Below, one piece after another: positions 1 to 6,911 of a stretch of 23,173 bases of DNA. Every line of letters starts with the position of its first letter. The first letter of the stretch is position 1. The position numbers and the translations under genes were made by a program. Source of the stretch: Bog-473 sp035534235 (GTDB lineage Bacteria; Actinomycetota; Acidimicrobiia; Acidimicrobiales; RAAP-2); NCBI GenBank assembly GCA_035534235.1, contig DATLSH010000031.1, positions 1 to 23,173 of the forward strand. The letters run 5' to 3'. The notes under the pieces are model-generated. The model had not been told where the DNA came from. It saw nothing but the letters and a program-made list of their open reading frames with translations, and did not search any database.

Positions 1-43
1 TGGTTTCCCACAAGGTGGGCTGCGCGTTTAGCGTTCTCAACAC

Positions 44-84
44 GATGGCCTCGTTCCGTACTAGTCCTACGGTTCGGGGCCATC
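44..84 (+). terminator. Strong hairpin, terminator-like
   Basis: Bases 44-53 pair with 75-84 (one T-G wobble), a symmetric TT/TT internal loop follows, and 56-60 (CCGTA) pairs with 68-72 (TACGG) around a 7-nt loop. A short T-rich stretch (TTTATC) follows at 85-90. The T-run lies on the + strand side, so it could end a gene to the left of the window. The T-run is short, so a structured 5' leader element is an alternative. The rest of 1-234 shows no convincing gene. Confidence 0.5.
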
Positions 85-234
85 TTTATCGATCGGGGCT
101 CAAATCGCGAGCACCAACGCCTACTTTTTCAGGGGCAAGTAATTAGGGCCAGTTGCTCCAGAGGTCGAATCTGTGCATTCTGCCAATATTGCTCAATGTG
201 CGCCAAGGTGTGCAGATCGGCCACAATGTGCACC

Positions 235-786
235 ATGAACAAGCGAGAATTAGCAAGGGCAGTCGCGGTACAGGCCGATGTTGAGCTGAAGACGGTGATA
301 GCCGTCCTCGATGGCTTCACCGACGTGGTCACCGCTGTGGTCGCCAAGGGAGAGCCGATTTCGATTCCCGGCTTCGCCAAATTCGTCAAGGTCAACCGGG
401 CGGCACGCATGGGACGCAATCCCGCCACCGGTGAGACCATAAGGATCAAAGCTTCAAAGAAGGCGCGCATCACTGCGGTCAAGGCATTCAAGGATGCCGT
501 GCTTGCTCCGGCTACCGCTCCTAAGTTGGTCAAAGGTGCGTTCCCCACCATTGATGCCGCGGTGGCCGCGGCCGGTAAGACCGTTTCCGCTGTGGCGGCC
601 AAGGTACCGGCGAGACGCACGCCGGGCAAGCGAGCTCCGGTGGCCAAGCGAGCTCCGGTGGCCAAACGAGCCCCGGTGGCAAAGAGGGCACCCGCAGCCA
701 AGAAGGCCGTGCGGAGAGCTCCGGCTCCCGCCAAGCGCTCCCCGGCGAAGAAGGCTGTCAAGAAGGCCGTCAAGAAGGCGCGCTGA
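235..786 (+). CDS. hup: HU-family DNA-binding protein with long basic histone-like tail
   Basis: A nucleoid-associated protein expected to bind and bend DNA as a dimer in the cytoplasm. Residues 1-90 are a full HU/IHF domain: the N-terminus MNKRELARAV, the PISIPGFAKF turn (41-50), and the DNA-clasping arm with GRNPATGETIRIKASKKA (60-77). Residues 95-183 are a Lys/Ala/Pro/Arg-rich tail with repeated KRAPVA units, like mycobacterial HupB and eukaryotic H1 tails. The ATG at 235 is chosen because the HU fold begins exactly there; an in-frame ATG at 196 would add 13 Cys-rich residues unlike the family. No good Shine-Dalgarno is seen. The same frame is open back to base 1, but with codons (TTA, AGA, AGG) untypical of the window. 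The family assignment is firm. Confidence 0.93.
   Translation: MNKRELARAVAVQADVELKTVIAVLDGFTDVVTAVVAKGEPISIPGFAKFVKVNRAARMGRNPATGETIRIKASKKARITAVKAFKDAVLAPATAPKLVKGAFPTIDAAVAAAGKTVSAVAAKVPARRTPGKRAPVAKRAPVAKRAPVAKRAPAAKKAVRRAPAPAKRSPAKKAVKKAVKKAR
628..699 (+). repeat. 18-nt tandem repeats encoding the KRAPVA tail
   Basis: Four 18-nt units begin at 628, 646, 664 and 682. The first two are identical (AAGCGAGCTCCGGTGGCC), the third differs at three positions and the fourth is more divergent. They encode successive KRAPVA-type units of the HU tail. Copy-number change would keep the reading frame, so tail length could vary between strains. Confidence 0.85.
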
Positions 787-802
787 GGTACTGGGCCCGA
801 CA

Positions 803-1033
803 ATGAGCGAGCCGGCCGTTGGCCGGCCGCTCAGCGAGCCTCACCGGGATCGACTCCCCCGGAACCATCCGGCGTATGAGCTGATCATCCGTTCCCATAA
901 CGACGCCTTGCGCATTGGTGCAGACAGCTACCCGGACCCGGTGACTGGCCTGTCCGTGCTCACCGCCGGGTTCCTCATGGCCCGAGGAACCTGCTGTGAC
1001 TCCGGGTGCCGTCACTGCCCGTACGCCGAATGA
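803..1033 (+). CDS. Small DUF5522-like cysteine-motif protein
   Basis: A 76-residue protein ending in GTCCDSGCRHCPYAE. The C-terminal CC-x3-C-x2-C cluster (Cys64, 65, 69, 72) followed by PY matches the family I recall as DUF5522, small proteins of unknown function. The middle section (NHPAYELIIRSHNDALRIGADSYPDPVTGLSVLTAGFLMARG) is also typical. The cysteines suggest metal or Fe-S binding, but that is inference. It begins 16 nt after the HU stop on the same strand, so it may be co-transcribed. GAGGTA at 785-790 is a weak, distant ribosome site for the ATG at 803. Family confidence is moderate to good; the function is unknown. Confidence 0.75.
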   Translation: MSEPAVGRPLSEPHRDRLPRNHPAYELIIRSHNDALRIGADSYPDPVTGLSVLTAGFLMARGTCCDSGCRHCPYAE

Positions 1034-1054
1034 ACCAGGGCACGGCCCGGCCCG

Positions 1055-1060
1055 TATGCT
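1055..1060 (+). promoter_or_regulatory. Possible -10 box (TATGCT)
   Basis: TATGCT fits the actinobacterial TAnnnT -10 consensus and lies 41 nt before the ATG at 1101. No clear -35 is visible. Offered only as a candidate start for the DUF4190-type gene. Confidence 0.25.
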
Positions 1061-1100
1061 CGTCGGCACCGAGTCAGAGAGTTTGGGGAACAGTCAGCGC

Positions 1101-1559
1101 ATGAGCGACACCTCACAGGGTCCGGGATGGTGGTTGGCGTCCGACGGCAGGTGGTACCCGCCTGAGGCCTGGACCGGCCCACCGAGGATGGAAGACCCCC
1201 TCACGGCTCCCTCCTTCCCGGTCTACCCCGGCTACCCCGGATACCAGTCGGCCCCCTACGCCCCACAATCTCGGACCAATGGCATGGCTGTCGCCTCGTT
1301 GGTGTGTGCGTGCACCGGCATCATCCCGTTCTTCTTCGGCATCACCTGCATCTTGGGGATCGTCTTCGGTTTCGTGGCCCGGGGACAGATCAAGAATTCG
1401 AGCGGAGCGCAACAGGGGAGCGGTTTGGCGCTGGCCGGGATCATCGTCGGATTCTCGCTGATAGGGCTCTTCTTGCTCCTCGTCATCCTGGCCGCGGCCA
1501 TCGGTGGCTTCCACTCGTGCACCGGCACGGGTATCAACAGCGTGAATTGCAACGGTTGA
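1101..1559 (+). CDS. DUF4190-type small membrane protein with DUF2510-like N-terminus
   Basis: A 152-residue predicted membrane protein. The N-terminus (residues 8-22, PGWWLASDGRWYPPE) is the short tryptophan motif common at the start of actinobacterial membrane proteins (DUF2510-type). A Pro/Tyr-rich linker (35-57) follows, then two hydrophobic spans at about 62-92 and 107-135 separated by the polar loop ARGQIKNSSGAQQGSG. That arrangement is typical of DUF4190. The tail has two cysteines (140 and 150) that could face outside. Function is unknown; such proteins are often treated as envelope or sensory accessories. The ATG at 1101 is chosen because the GWW motif always sits near the N-terminus. 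The stop overlaps the next start (TGATG), suggesting translational coupling to the dehydrogenase. Confidence 0.8.
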   Translation: MSDTSQGPGWWLASDGRWYPPEAWTGPPRMEDPLTAPSFPVYPGYPGYQSAPYAPQSRTNGMAVASLVCACTGIIPFFFGITCILGIVFGFVARGQIKNSSGAQQGSGLALAGIIVGFSLIGLFLLLVILAAAIGGFHSCTGTGINSVNCNG

Positions 1560-2788
1560 TGCAGGCGCTCCTCTACGGCGTGCGGCCCGACCGTTGGGAT
1601 CCTCCCGACCACGACAACAGACTCCTGGTCGGTCTGTCCCGCGTGCCCATGCGTTTGGAAGAACTTGCGCAACCTCGGCCCCGGAGGGACGACTGGGCGG
1701 TGGCCAAGACGCGCCTGGCCGGGATCTGCGGCTCCGACGCCAAGCAGGTCTTCATGGACTTCGGCGCCGACTACACCGATAGTGCGCTCAACGGTCTGTT
1801 CACCTTTCCCACGGTGCTCGGACACGAAGTGGTGGCCGATGTCATTGAGGTCGGCTCGGCGGTGTCGACCGTCAAGGTGGGCCAAAGGGTGGTGCTCAAC
1901 CCCTGGCTCTCTTGTGCACCGCGTGGAATCGATCCGCCGTGCGGTGCGTGTCGCGAAGGTGATTACAGCCTGTGCTGGCACTTCACCGAGGGGCCGCTAG
2001 CCGCCGGCATCCACACCGGGACCTCAAAGGACGCACCAGGAGGGTTCGCCGAGTACCTGCCCGCCCACGAATCGATGCTGCTGGCTGTGCCTGACGCCGT
2101 GAGCGACGAGGCCGCGGTCCTGGGCGACCCCTTTGCGGTGTCACTGCACTCGGTGACGCGCCACCCGCCGCCCGCCGGCGGCAAGGTTCTCGTCTACGGG
2201 GGAGGCGCACTGGGCACGACGGCGACGGCCATTCTGCGCGCGCTGCACCCCGACGTCGAGGTCATGGTCGTCGCCCGCTTCGGGGCCCAGGCGGCTCTGG
2301 CCAGGAGGCTCGGCGCCACCGTGGTCCATCCATTCCCCGTGGAGCGGCTCCTCACGGAAGCCGCCGCCTGGTCCGGTGGCATCCTGCAGCGTGTGGAGGG
2401 CGCTCTTCCGATGGCTCACCCGGGTGGGATCGATGTCGTTTACGACACCGTGGGCACCGGAGAGACCGCCGCTGTCGGTGTGCGATTGCTCAAGGCCCGC
2501 GGAACCATGGTCAAGAGTGGGGTGCATGCGCCGGAACGGTGGGAATGGTCCCCTCTGTACTTCAAGGAGATCTCCTGGGTCGGCTCGAATGCATTCGGGA
2601 TCGAAGAAGTCGATGGTGTGCGCAAGCACGGAATTTCCCACTACCTGGACATGGTGGCCGACGGCCGGATCGATCTGGCCGGGCTGCTGACCCACACCTT
2701 CGGCCTGGACCGGTGGCGGGAGGCGTTCACCGCCCTGGCCACGCAGGAGGAGAGCGGTGCCATAAAGGTGGCCTTCGACTTTCGCTGA
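1559..2788 (+). CDS. Zinc-dependent alcohol dehydrogenase (MDR superfamily)
   Basis: A 409-residue medium-chain dehydrogenase/reductase, expected to oxidise an alcohol or polyol with NAD(P)+. The catalytic-zinc region carries Cys57 (AGICGSD) and His89-Glu90 (GHE). The structural-zinc lobe has Cys119, Cys128, Cys131 and Cys139. A Rossmann glycine motif (VYGGGALGTTATAILRA) follows in the second half. It resembles threonine- or sorbitol-dehydrogenase-like members, but the substrate cannot be read. It is somewhat longer than the usual ~350 residues, with an insertion near residues 65-82 and a longer cofactor domain. The ATG at 1559 overlaps the previous stop by one base; the open frame extends further upstream, but only over the preceding gene. 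Confidence 0.85.
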   Translation: MQALLYGVRPDRWDPPDHDNRLLVGLSRVPMRLEELAQPRPRRDDWAVAKTRLAGICGSDAKQVFMDFGADYTDSALNGLFTFPTVLGHEVVADVIEVGSAVSTVKVGQRVVLNPWLSCAPRGIDPPCGACREGDYSLCWHFTEGPLAAGIHTGTSKDAPGGFAEYLPAHESMLLAVPDAVSDEAAVLGDPFAVSLHSVTRHPPPAGGKVLVYGGGALGTTATAILRALHPDVEVMVVARFGAQAALARRLGATVVHPFPVERLLTEAAAWSGGILQRVEGALPMAHPGGIDVVYDTVGTGETAAVGVRLLKARGTMVKSGVHAPERWEWSPLYFKEISWVGSNAFGIEEVDGVRKHGISHYLDMVADGRIDLAGLLTHTFGLDRWREAFTALATQEESGAIKVAFDFR

Positions 2789-2817
2789 GATTCCCTCCCT
2801 GTGCCCCCTCCTGGCAC

Positions 2818-2845
2818 TTGACATGTTCTCCACAGGGCGTAGCGT
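2818..2845 (+). promoter_or_regulatory. Sigma-A-like promoter for the ferritin-like gene
   Basis: A perfect TTGACA lies at 2818-2823, then a 16-nt spacer, then TAGCGT at 2840-2845, which fits TAnnnT. It sits in the 107-nt gap after the dehydrogenase and about 50 nt before the start at 2896, so the ferritin-like gene probably has its own promoter. Confidence 0.5.
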
Positions 2846-2895
2846 CGGTTCGTCGTCAGCGGCGGACTGGCATCACCCGACCCAAGGGAGGCCAC

Positions 2896-3972
2896 ATGAA
2901 AGCCAGTTCGACGGTTCCAGACTCGGACCTTGCTTTCGAGCCCAGATGGGGAGTTGCATCCCCAGCCACCACGATGTTCGACTTCAACTACACGGGCGGG
3001 CGGGACCAGCTCCTGCGCCTCTACGACAAGGGCACCCGCCGCCAGTGGATCGGTAGTGACCGCCTGGACTGGACACAGGAGGTCGACCTCGACAATCCGG
3101 TCGGCCTTCCCGACGACATCAACCCGCTCTTCGGCACCGAATGGTGGGAGAAGATGGATGCCAAGCGCAGGGGCGAGGTGCGCCGGCACTTCGAGGCCTG
3201 GCGCTTCAGTCAGTTCATGCACGGTGAGCAGGGGGCCCTGATCTGCACCGCCAAGATCGTTCAGACCGTTCCCGACATCGATTCCAAGTTCTACGCCGCC
3301 ACGCAAGTGATCGACGAGGCGCGGCATGTGGAGGTGTACAGCCGCTACCTGCACGAGAAGGTGCAGATGGTGTACCCGCTCAATCGGCATCTGAAGAGCC
3401 TTCTCGACGACGTCATCTCCGACAGCCGTTGGGACATGACATACCTCGGGATGCAAGTCCTCATTGAGGGGTTGGCGCTGGCCGCATTCGGGGTCATCCG
3501 CAACATGGCCCAGGAGCCGTTGGCCAAGGCGCTCAATGCCTACGTGATGCAGGACGAGGCGAGGCACGTCATGTTCGGGAGGCTGGCACTGCGGGACTAC
3601 TACCCACAACTCAGTGACGCCGAGCGGAACGAGCGCGAGGAGTTCTGCGTAGAGGCCTGCTACCGGATGCGCGACCGCTTCCTGGGTGAAGAAGTCTGGG
3701 AACGCCTTGAGTTGCCCCCCGAGGTGGGGACCTACGTCGAGAACAGTGAGCTGCTCAGGGTATTCCGCAGCTACCTCTTCATGCGGATCGTCCCCATCCT
3801 CAAGGACATCGGGCTGTGGGGGACCCGCATCCGTTCCGCCTTCGAGGACATGGGCGTGATCTCCTTCGCCGAGAACGACATCGACGCGGAGATGGCTGAC
3901 GATGAAGCGGCTGCCGAGGAGTACGACCGGGCGCGCCTGGACCATGTGAAGGCGGTGGCCGAGCAGGCCTGA
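2896..3972 (+). CDS. Diiron ferritin-like protein (R2/AurF-like four-helix bundle)
   Basis: A 358-residue protein with a complete carboxylate-bridged diiron signature: Glu111, then Glu141-A-R-His144, then Glu191, then Glu221-A-R-His224. Two E-x2-H motifs about 80 residues apart, each preceded by a lone Glu, match the ferritin-like superfamily that includes ribonucleotide reductase R2, R2-like oxidases and AurF-type N-oxygenases. It would use O2 to oxidise an organic substrate or tyrosine, but the substrate is not deducible. No signal peptide or membrane span is seen, so it is cytosolic. The ATG at 2896 has a strong ribosome site (AAGGGAGG, 2884-2891) at 4 nt. It is likely monocistronic: its own promoter lies upstream and a convergent gene starts 14 nt after its stop. 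Confidence 0.82.
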   Translation: MKASSTVPDSDLAFEPRWGVASPATTMFDFNYTGGRDQLLRLYDKGTRRQWIGSDRLDWTQEVDLDNPVGLPDDINPLFGTEWWEKMDAKRRGEVRRHFEAWRFSQFMHGEQGALICTAKIVQTVPDIDSKFYAATQVIDEARHVEVYSRYLHEKVQMVYPLNRHLKSLLDDVISDSRWDMTYLGMQVLIEGLALAAFGVIRNMAQEPLAKALNAYVMQDEARHVMFGRLALRDYYPQLSDAERNEREEFCVEACYRMRDRFLGEEVWERLELPPEVGTYVENSELLRVFRSYLFMRIVPILKDIGLWGTRIRSAFEDMGVISFAENDIDAEMADDEAAAEEYDRARLDHVKAVAEQA

Positions 3973-3986
3973 GGCGTGGGCTGGGC

Positions 3987-4367
3987 TTAGGGCTTCGGGC
4001 CCGCCTGTATCTGTTGCATCGGCTCGTTGGTGTCGAGATAGTCCCGCCACGACGTGACCTTCCCGTCACCGTCCACTTCGACGATGGTTGCACCGTGCAT
4101 TTCGATGGGGATGCCGGCGCCGCCCTCCATGGCGAAGGTCCCGGTGCCCGTCCACTCGAAGACGGCCCAGTCGTCACCACCACGGATCCGGTCGACTCGC
4201 TGGGCCCAGTCGGGGAAGATGGCGTCGGTGTCGCTGGCCACCTTGCGCACATCGGTGGTCCATGGGGTCACCGGGTCGCAGAAGACACCGCCGGTGGCAA
4301 AGATCTCGGCGAAGGCATCAGGACCGTGCCGCGACTCAAATGACCTGGCCCAGGCTTCCCATTCCAT
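3987..4367 (-). CDS. NTF2-like / SnoaL-like protein
   Basis: A 126-residue protein with the shape of the SnoaL/NTF2 cone fold: an N-terminal helix with WARSFESRHGPDAFAEIFA, then FCDPVTPWTTDVRKVASDTDAIFPDW, and C-terminal beta strands ending in VTSWRDYLDTNEPMQQI. Family members are small isomerases, hydrolases or binding proteins, often with an Asp/His pair in the cavity. The substrate is unknown. It is the last gene of the minus-strand cluster, 8 nt after the stop of the YbjQ-like gene at 4376. A GAGG-type ribosome site precedes the ATG at 4367. GGGC-TTCGG-GCCC at 3990-4002, inside its 3' end, is a small hairpin that may help separate it from the convergent ferritin-like gene. Confidence 0.75.
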   Translation of the reverse strand: MEWEAWARSFESRHGPDAFAEIFATGGVFCDPVTPWTTDVRKVASDTDAIFPDWAQRVDRIRGGDDWAVFEWTGTGTFAMEGGAGIPIEMHGATIVEVDGDGKVTSWRDYLDTNEPMQQIQAGPKP

Positions 4368-4375
4368 TGGCTTCC

Positions 4376-5215
4376 TCACTTTCCCCTGAGGCTCTGCGCC
4401 TCGAAGGTGATGACGGCGTCGTCGAGCGGGAGGATGAGCTCGGGCCGGATGTACTGATGGGACTCGGCCACCAGCCGGACCGCCGTGCCCCACGCCGTGA
4501 ATCCCACGGCGTGGCGGGCGAAGCTCATCGGCCCTTCCGTTACCTTGACCTCCACCACGCCGTGCCCACCGGCGTCGAGTGCCGAGCGCTGCATCCGCTC
4601 CATGGCTGACGACCGGGCCGAGTACATCGCCTCGGTGTAATTGGTCAATTCGACGTTTTGTGTCTTCTGCTTCATGGCGACGCCAGCAGTGCGTCGGGGG
4701 GCGTAGACGAAGCTGGCACCGAATGCCAAACCGACCGGCATCCACCCGGCACCCATAAGCAGAGTGAAGTCCCGGGCTGAAAGATCGGACACGAACGGGG
4801 GGCGGCCGCCCTCGTGTCCGGACACCGGACGCACCGCCGTTCCCACCAGCTCCACGTCAATGTGATGTGTGCGCACTTCCACCTGAACCCGCACTCCCGC
4901 CACTCCGTGACCGTGGACCTTGGCGCATTCGGCCTGCAGCTGCGCCGCCGCGCCCGAGACAGCGGCATTGTGGGCATCGGAAGCCACCGAGATCGCTCCT
5001 TGGCCCCAGTTCCACACCCCCACGGGGACCGAGACCACTGCCACCCCGCAGACGAGGTCGACTGGCTCCCACCCGGCCGCGTGCAGGAGCAACGCTTCGT
5101 CTATGGAGAGATCAGACGTGATGCCCCGCGCCCCCGTGGGCGGCGAAGCCACGGCGAGCGACTGGGCCCCCTGGAGCATCTCGGCCCTCAAGTCCGCACC
5201 CGCAGCGTTGTTCAT
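4376..5215 (-). CDS. Double-domain YbjQ-like (heavy-metal-binding domain family) protein 3
   Basis: A 279-residue protein with two copies of a YbjQ/UPF0145-like unit, at about residues 33-129 and 142-248. Each copy starts with a SDLS-x2-(E/D)-x-LL-x2-AGW-x-PV segment. It continues through a helix with an A-x3-A pattern and ends in a GVxxVxV...GTAVR strand. The second copy (SDLSARDFTLLMGAGWMPVG ... NYTEAMYSARSSAMERM ... GTAVR) is closest to canonical. The first has lost the TEAMY-ARELAM motif. Pfam names the family heavy-metal-binding from limited evidence; E. coli YbjQ forms a ring-like oligomer, and the biochemical role is open. There is no signal peptide. Its ATG overlaps the preceding stop by 4 nt (ATGA), so it is translationally coupled. 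Confidence 0.72.
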   Translation of the reverse strand: MNNAAGADLRAEMLQGAQSLAVASPPTGARGITSDLSIDEALLLHAAGWEPVDLVCGVAVVSVPVGVWNWGQGAISVASDAHNAAVSGAAAQLQAECAKVHGHGVAGVRVQVEVRTHHIDVELVGTAVRPVSGHEGGRPPFVSDLSARDFTLLMGAGWMPVGLAFGASFVYAPRRTAGVAMKQKTQNVELTNYTEAMYSARSSAMERMQRSALDAGGHGVVEVKVTEGPMSFARHAVGFTAWGTAVRLVAESHQYIRPELILPLDDAVITFEAQSLRGK

Positions 5216-6117
5216 CGGAGGCTGACGGTTGGTCTGGGCACCGGAACATCGTCGAATTCCTTGAAGCGGCGCATCCGGTTGCCGCGCAGAGTGCAGTCGA
5301 TGACCTCGTCACCTTGGGACAGCTCGCGCTTCTCGACCTCAATGCGGGCCCCGTGCAGCGCATCACCGAGAAGCTGCTGGCGGACGTGTTTGCGGGCCAG
5401 TTGCCGCACGGCCATGTGCGCCTTGCCCACCTGCTCCACCTCGTGGGGGCCGGTCGGGCCGCCCCAGGTCCGGGCCCCCTCCATCAGGTACTCGGTCATG
5501 CAGTAGGCCCACACCCGCACCGACGCCAGCGCCGCCACCACGGAGACCGGCATGTACCCGGCCTCAATCGACTTGGTCAGGCGTTGTCCGGCCAGGTAGG
5601 TGCTCCACGGCACTCCACCGGCCGGTGGTGGACCCCCTTCCACCAAGACGGCGGTACCCAGGAAATGAAATTCGGTCGTTCCGGTGTCGGCCAGGTGCGA
5701 CACCCGGTCCAACACACCGATCACCCCATGGGCGCCCTGAGAGGTGGCCTCTTCCAGCATCCGTGCATACGCCGTTCCATAGCCCTGGGCCCACGCATCC
5801 TCCACCCACTTCTGCTCAATGTTCTGGCCCCACATCCGATGTTCGTTGGAGACGAAGCCGTGCGGGCAACGGTACGTCTCGGAGTAGGAGCCGGCGCCTT
5901 GCTGGCCGCCGACCCAGGGAGAGACCCCGCGCATGAACCCCGAGCCCGCCCCGTACCAGCCCCACCGCATGACGCAGTATCCCTGCACCAAGGAGACCGG
6001 TTGCAGCCCGAGGTCGAGGCAAGCCGCGAAGTCGGGCACGCTCAGTCCGGACGAGAATCCACTCGAACCGAGGCGGCGCAGGGCAGCCTCGGGCAGGTCG
6101 GGTGTGGCGTCGGCCAT
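5212..6117 (-). CDS. Double-domain YbjQ-like protein 2 (most divergent)
   Basis: A 301-residue member of the same tandem family. The first unit spans about residues 21-159: SSGLSVPDFAACLDLGLQPVSLVQG, then an insertion rich in Gly/Trp/Tyr (51-105), then GYGTAYARMLEEATSQGAHGVIGV and a closing FHFLGTAVLV strand. The second unit (about 170-280) is eroded: only TKSIEAGYMPVSVV, an alanine-rich helix and DALHGARIEVEK remain recognisable, and the final GTAV is replaced by DCTLRGNRM. This looks like divergence after duplication, perhaps giving an asymmetric ring. Its ATG shares one base with the preceding stop (TGATG) and its stop overlaps the next start by 4 nt. No known function; domain membership is inferred from comparison with its two neighbours. 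Confidence 0.68.
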   Translation of the reverse strand: MADATPDLPEAALRRLGSSGFSSGLSVPDFAACLDLGLQPVSLVQGYCVMRWGWYGAGSGFMRGVSPWVGGQQGAGSYSETYRCPHGFVSNEHRMWGQNIEQKWVEDAWAQGYGTAYARMLEEATSQGAHGVIGVLDRVSHLADTGTTEFHFLGTAVLVEGGPPPAGGVPWSTYLAGQRLTKSIEAGYMPVSVVAALASVRVWAYCMTEYLMEGARTWGGPTGPHEVEQVGKAHMAVRQLARKHVRQQLLGDALHGARIEVEKRELSQGDEVIDCTLRGNRMRRFKEFDDVPVPRPTVSLR

Positions 6118-6911
6118 CAGTTGTCCAGCGAAATGATGGTGATCGGCTTGGGCAACGTGACCGTTCCGGTGGTTTTGGTCACCGCTGTGCCGAGGGCCAG
6201 GAACTCAATGGTGTGCGATCCCCACTGGTGGGATTTCTCCTCTAGGCGGACGCCCACGATTCCGCTGGCCTTGAGCTCCCCGGCCTCATCCTGCATCCTG
6301 GTCATCGCCAGCTCCCTGGCCTCGTAGAGCGCCTGGGTGAAGTTCGGCAGCTCCACGTTCTGCCCGACCGAGCCCAACGCCTGGGTGAACTTCCGGTGGG
6401 CGATGTGGTACACGCAGGTCCCCATGACCAGGCCCTGGGGGACATGCCCGGTCTGCATGAGCGTCCAGAAATCCTGACCCGAGAGGTCTGAGGTGAAGGG
6501 TTTGCCCAGCGCGTTGAGGTAGGAGGTGCCGTCCTCGGCCTTGACTGCGGTCCCGAAGGCGATGAACTCGGCGGAGTCACTCCCCCACTCGTAGTAGTTG
6601 ACGTCGAGCCGCACCCCGACGACGCCGTCGGCACCCAGCTCCTGCGCCTCCTCCTCCATCCGATTCATCGCCAGCTCCCGGGCGGTGTACATGGCCTCGG
6701 TGAGCTTGGTCAGCTCCTGGCTCTCCCCCCACTTCCTGGTCTGGAGCCCTATGTGGTAGATCGACGAGCCCATGACGAAGCCGAGTGGGTGGAAGCCGGC
6801 CTCTTTCACCAGCAGGAACTCGTTGACCGAGAGATCCGAGGTGAAGAGGCCGTGCTCCAGCTCCTCAAGGCGGTGGGCGGCGCCCTGGGGCAGGTCTTGG
6901 GGCACGGTCAC
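6117..6911 (-). CDS. Double-domain YbjQ-like protein 1 (two canonical copies)
   Basis: A 264-residue protein made of two clear YbjQ-like copies with a period near 116 residues. Copy 1 (about 24-124) has TSDLSVNEFLLVKEAGFHPLG, SSIYHI, LTEAMYTARELAMNRM, GADGVVGVRL and EFIAFGTAVK. Copy 2 (about 140-244) has TSDLSGQDFWTLMQTGHVPQG, TCVYHI, FTQALYEARELAMTRM, ASGIVGVRL and EFLALGTAV. Both copies keep all blocks, so this is probably the founding member of the trio. The GTG at 6911 is chosen because it overlaps the preceding TGA by 4 nt and is preceded by AGGAGGGT with good spacing; GTG at 6905 is an alternative. The family is associated with metal binding in databases, but no cluster of Cys or His ligands is evident here. 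Confidence 0.78.
   Translation of the reverse strand: MTVPQDLPQGAAHRLEELEHGLFTSDLSVNEFLLVKEAGFHPLGFVMGSSIYHIGLQTRKWGESQELTKLTEAMYTARELAMNRMEEEAQELGADGVVGVRLDVNYYEWGSDSAEFIAFGTAVKAEDGTSYLNALGKPFTSDLSGQDFWTLMQTGHVPQGLVMGTCVYHIAHRKFTQALGSVGQNVELPNFTQALYEARELAMTRMQDEAGELKASGIVGVRLEEKSHQWGSHTIEFLALGTAVTKTTGTVTLPKPITIISLDN

Noticed and set aside
44..120. Possible tRNA or other structural RNA end (GGTTCGGGGCC near 71-81)
   Set aside because: No acceptor stem, anticodon arm or full cloverleaf can be assembled; the hairpin explains the pairing.
129..803. Long open frame on the minus strand across the HU gene
   Set aside because: It lies antisense to a clear HU protein and has the Ala/Thr/Gly composition expected from reading a repeat-rich gene backwards.
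3990..4002. GGGC-TTCGG-GCCC hairpin as a terminator
   Set aside because: It is only 4 bp, lies within the coding 3' end of the NTF2-like gene and has no T-run.
2641..4050. Large minus-strand open frame over the dehydrogenase end and ferritin-like gene
   Set aside because: It is antisense to the diiron protein with intact metal motifs; a high GC content makes such antisense frames common.
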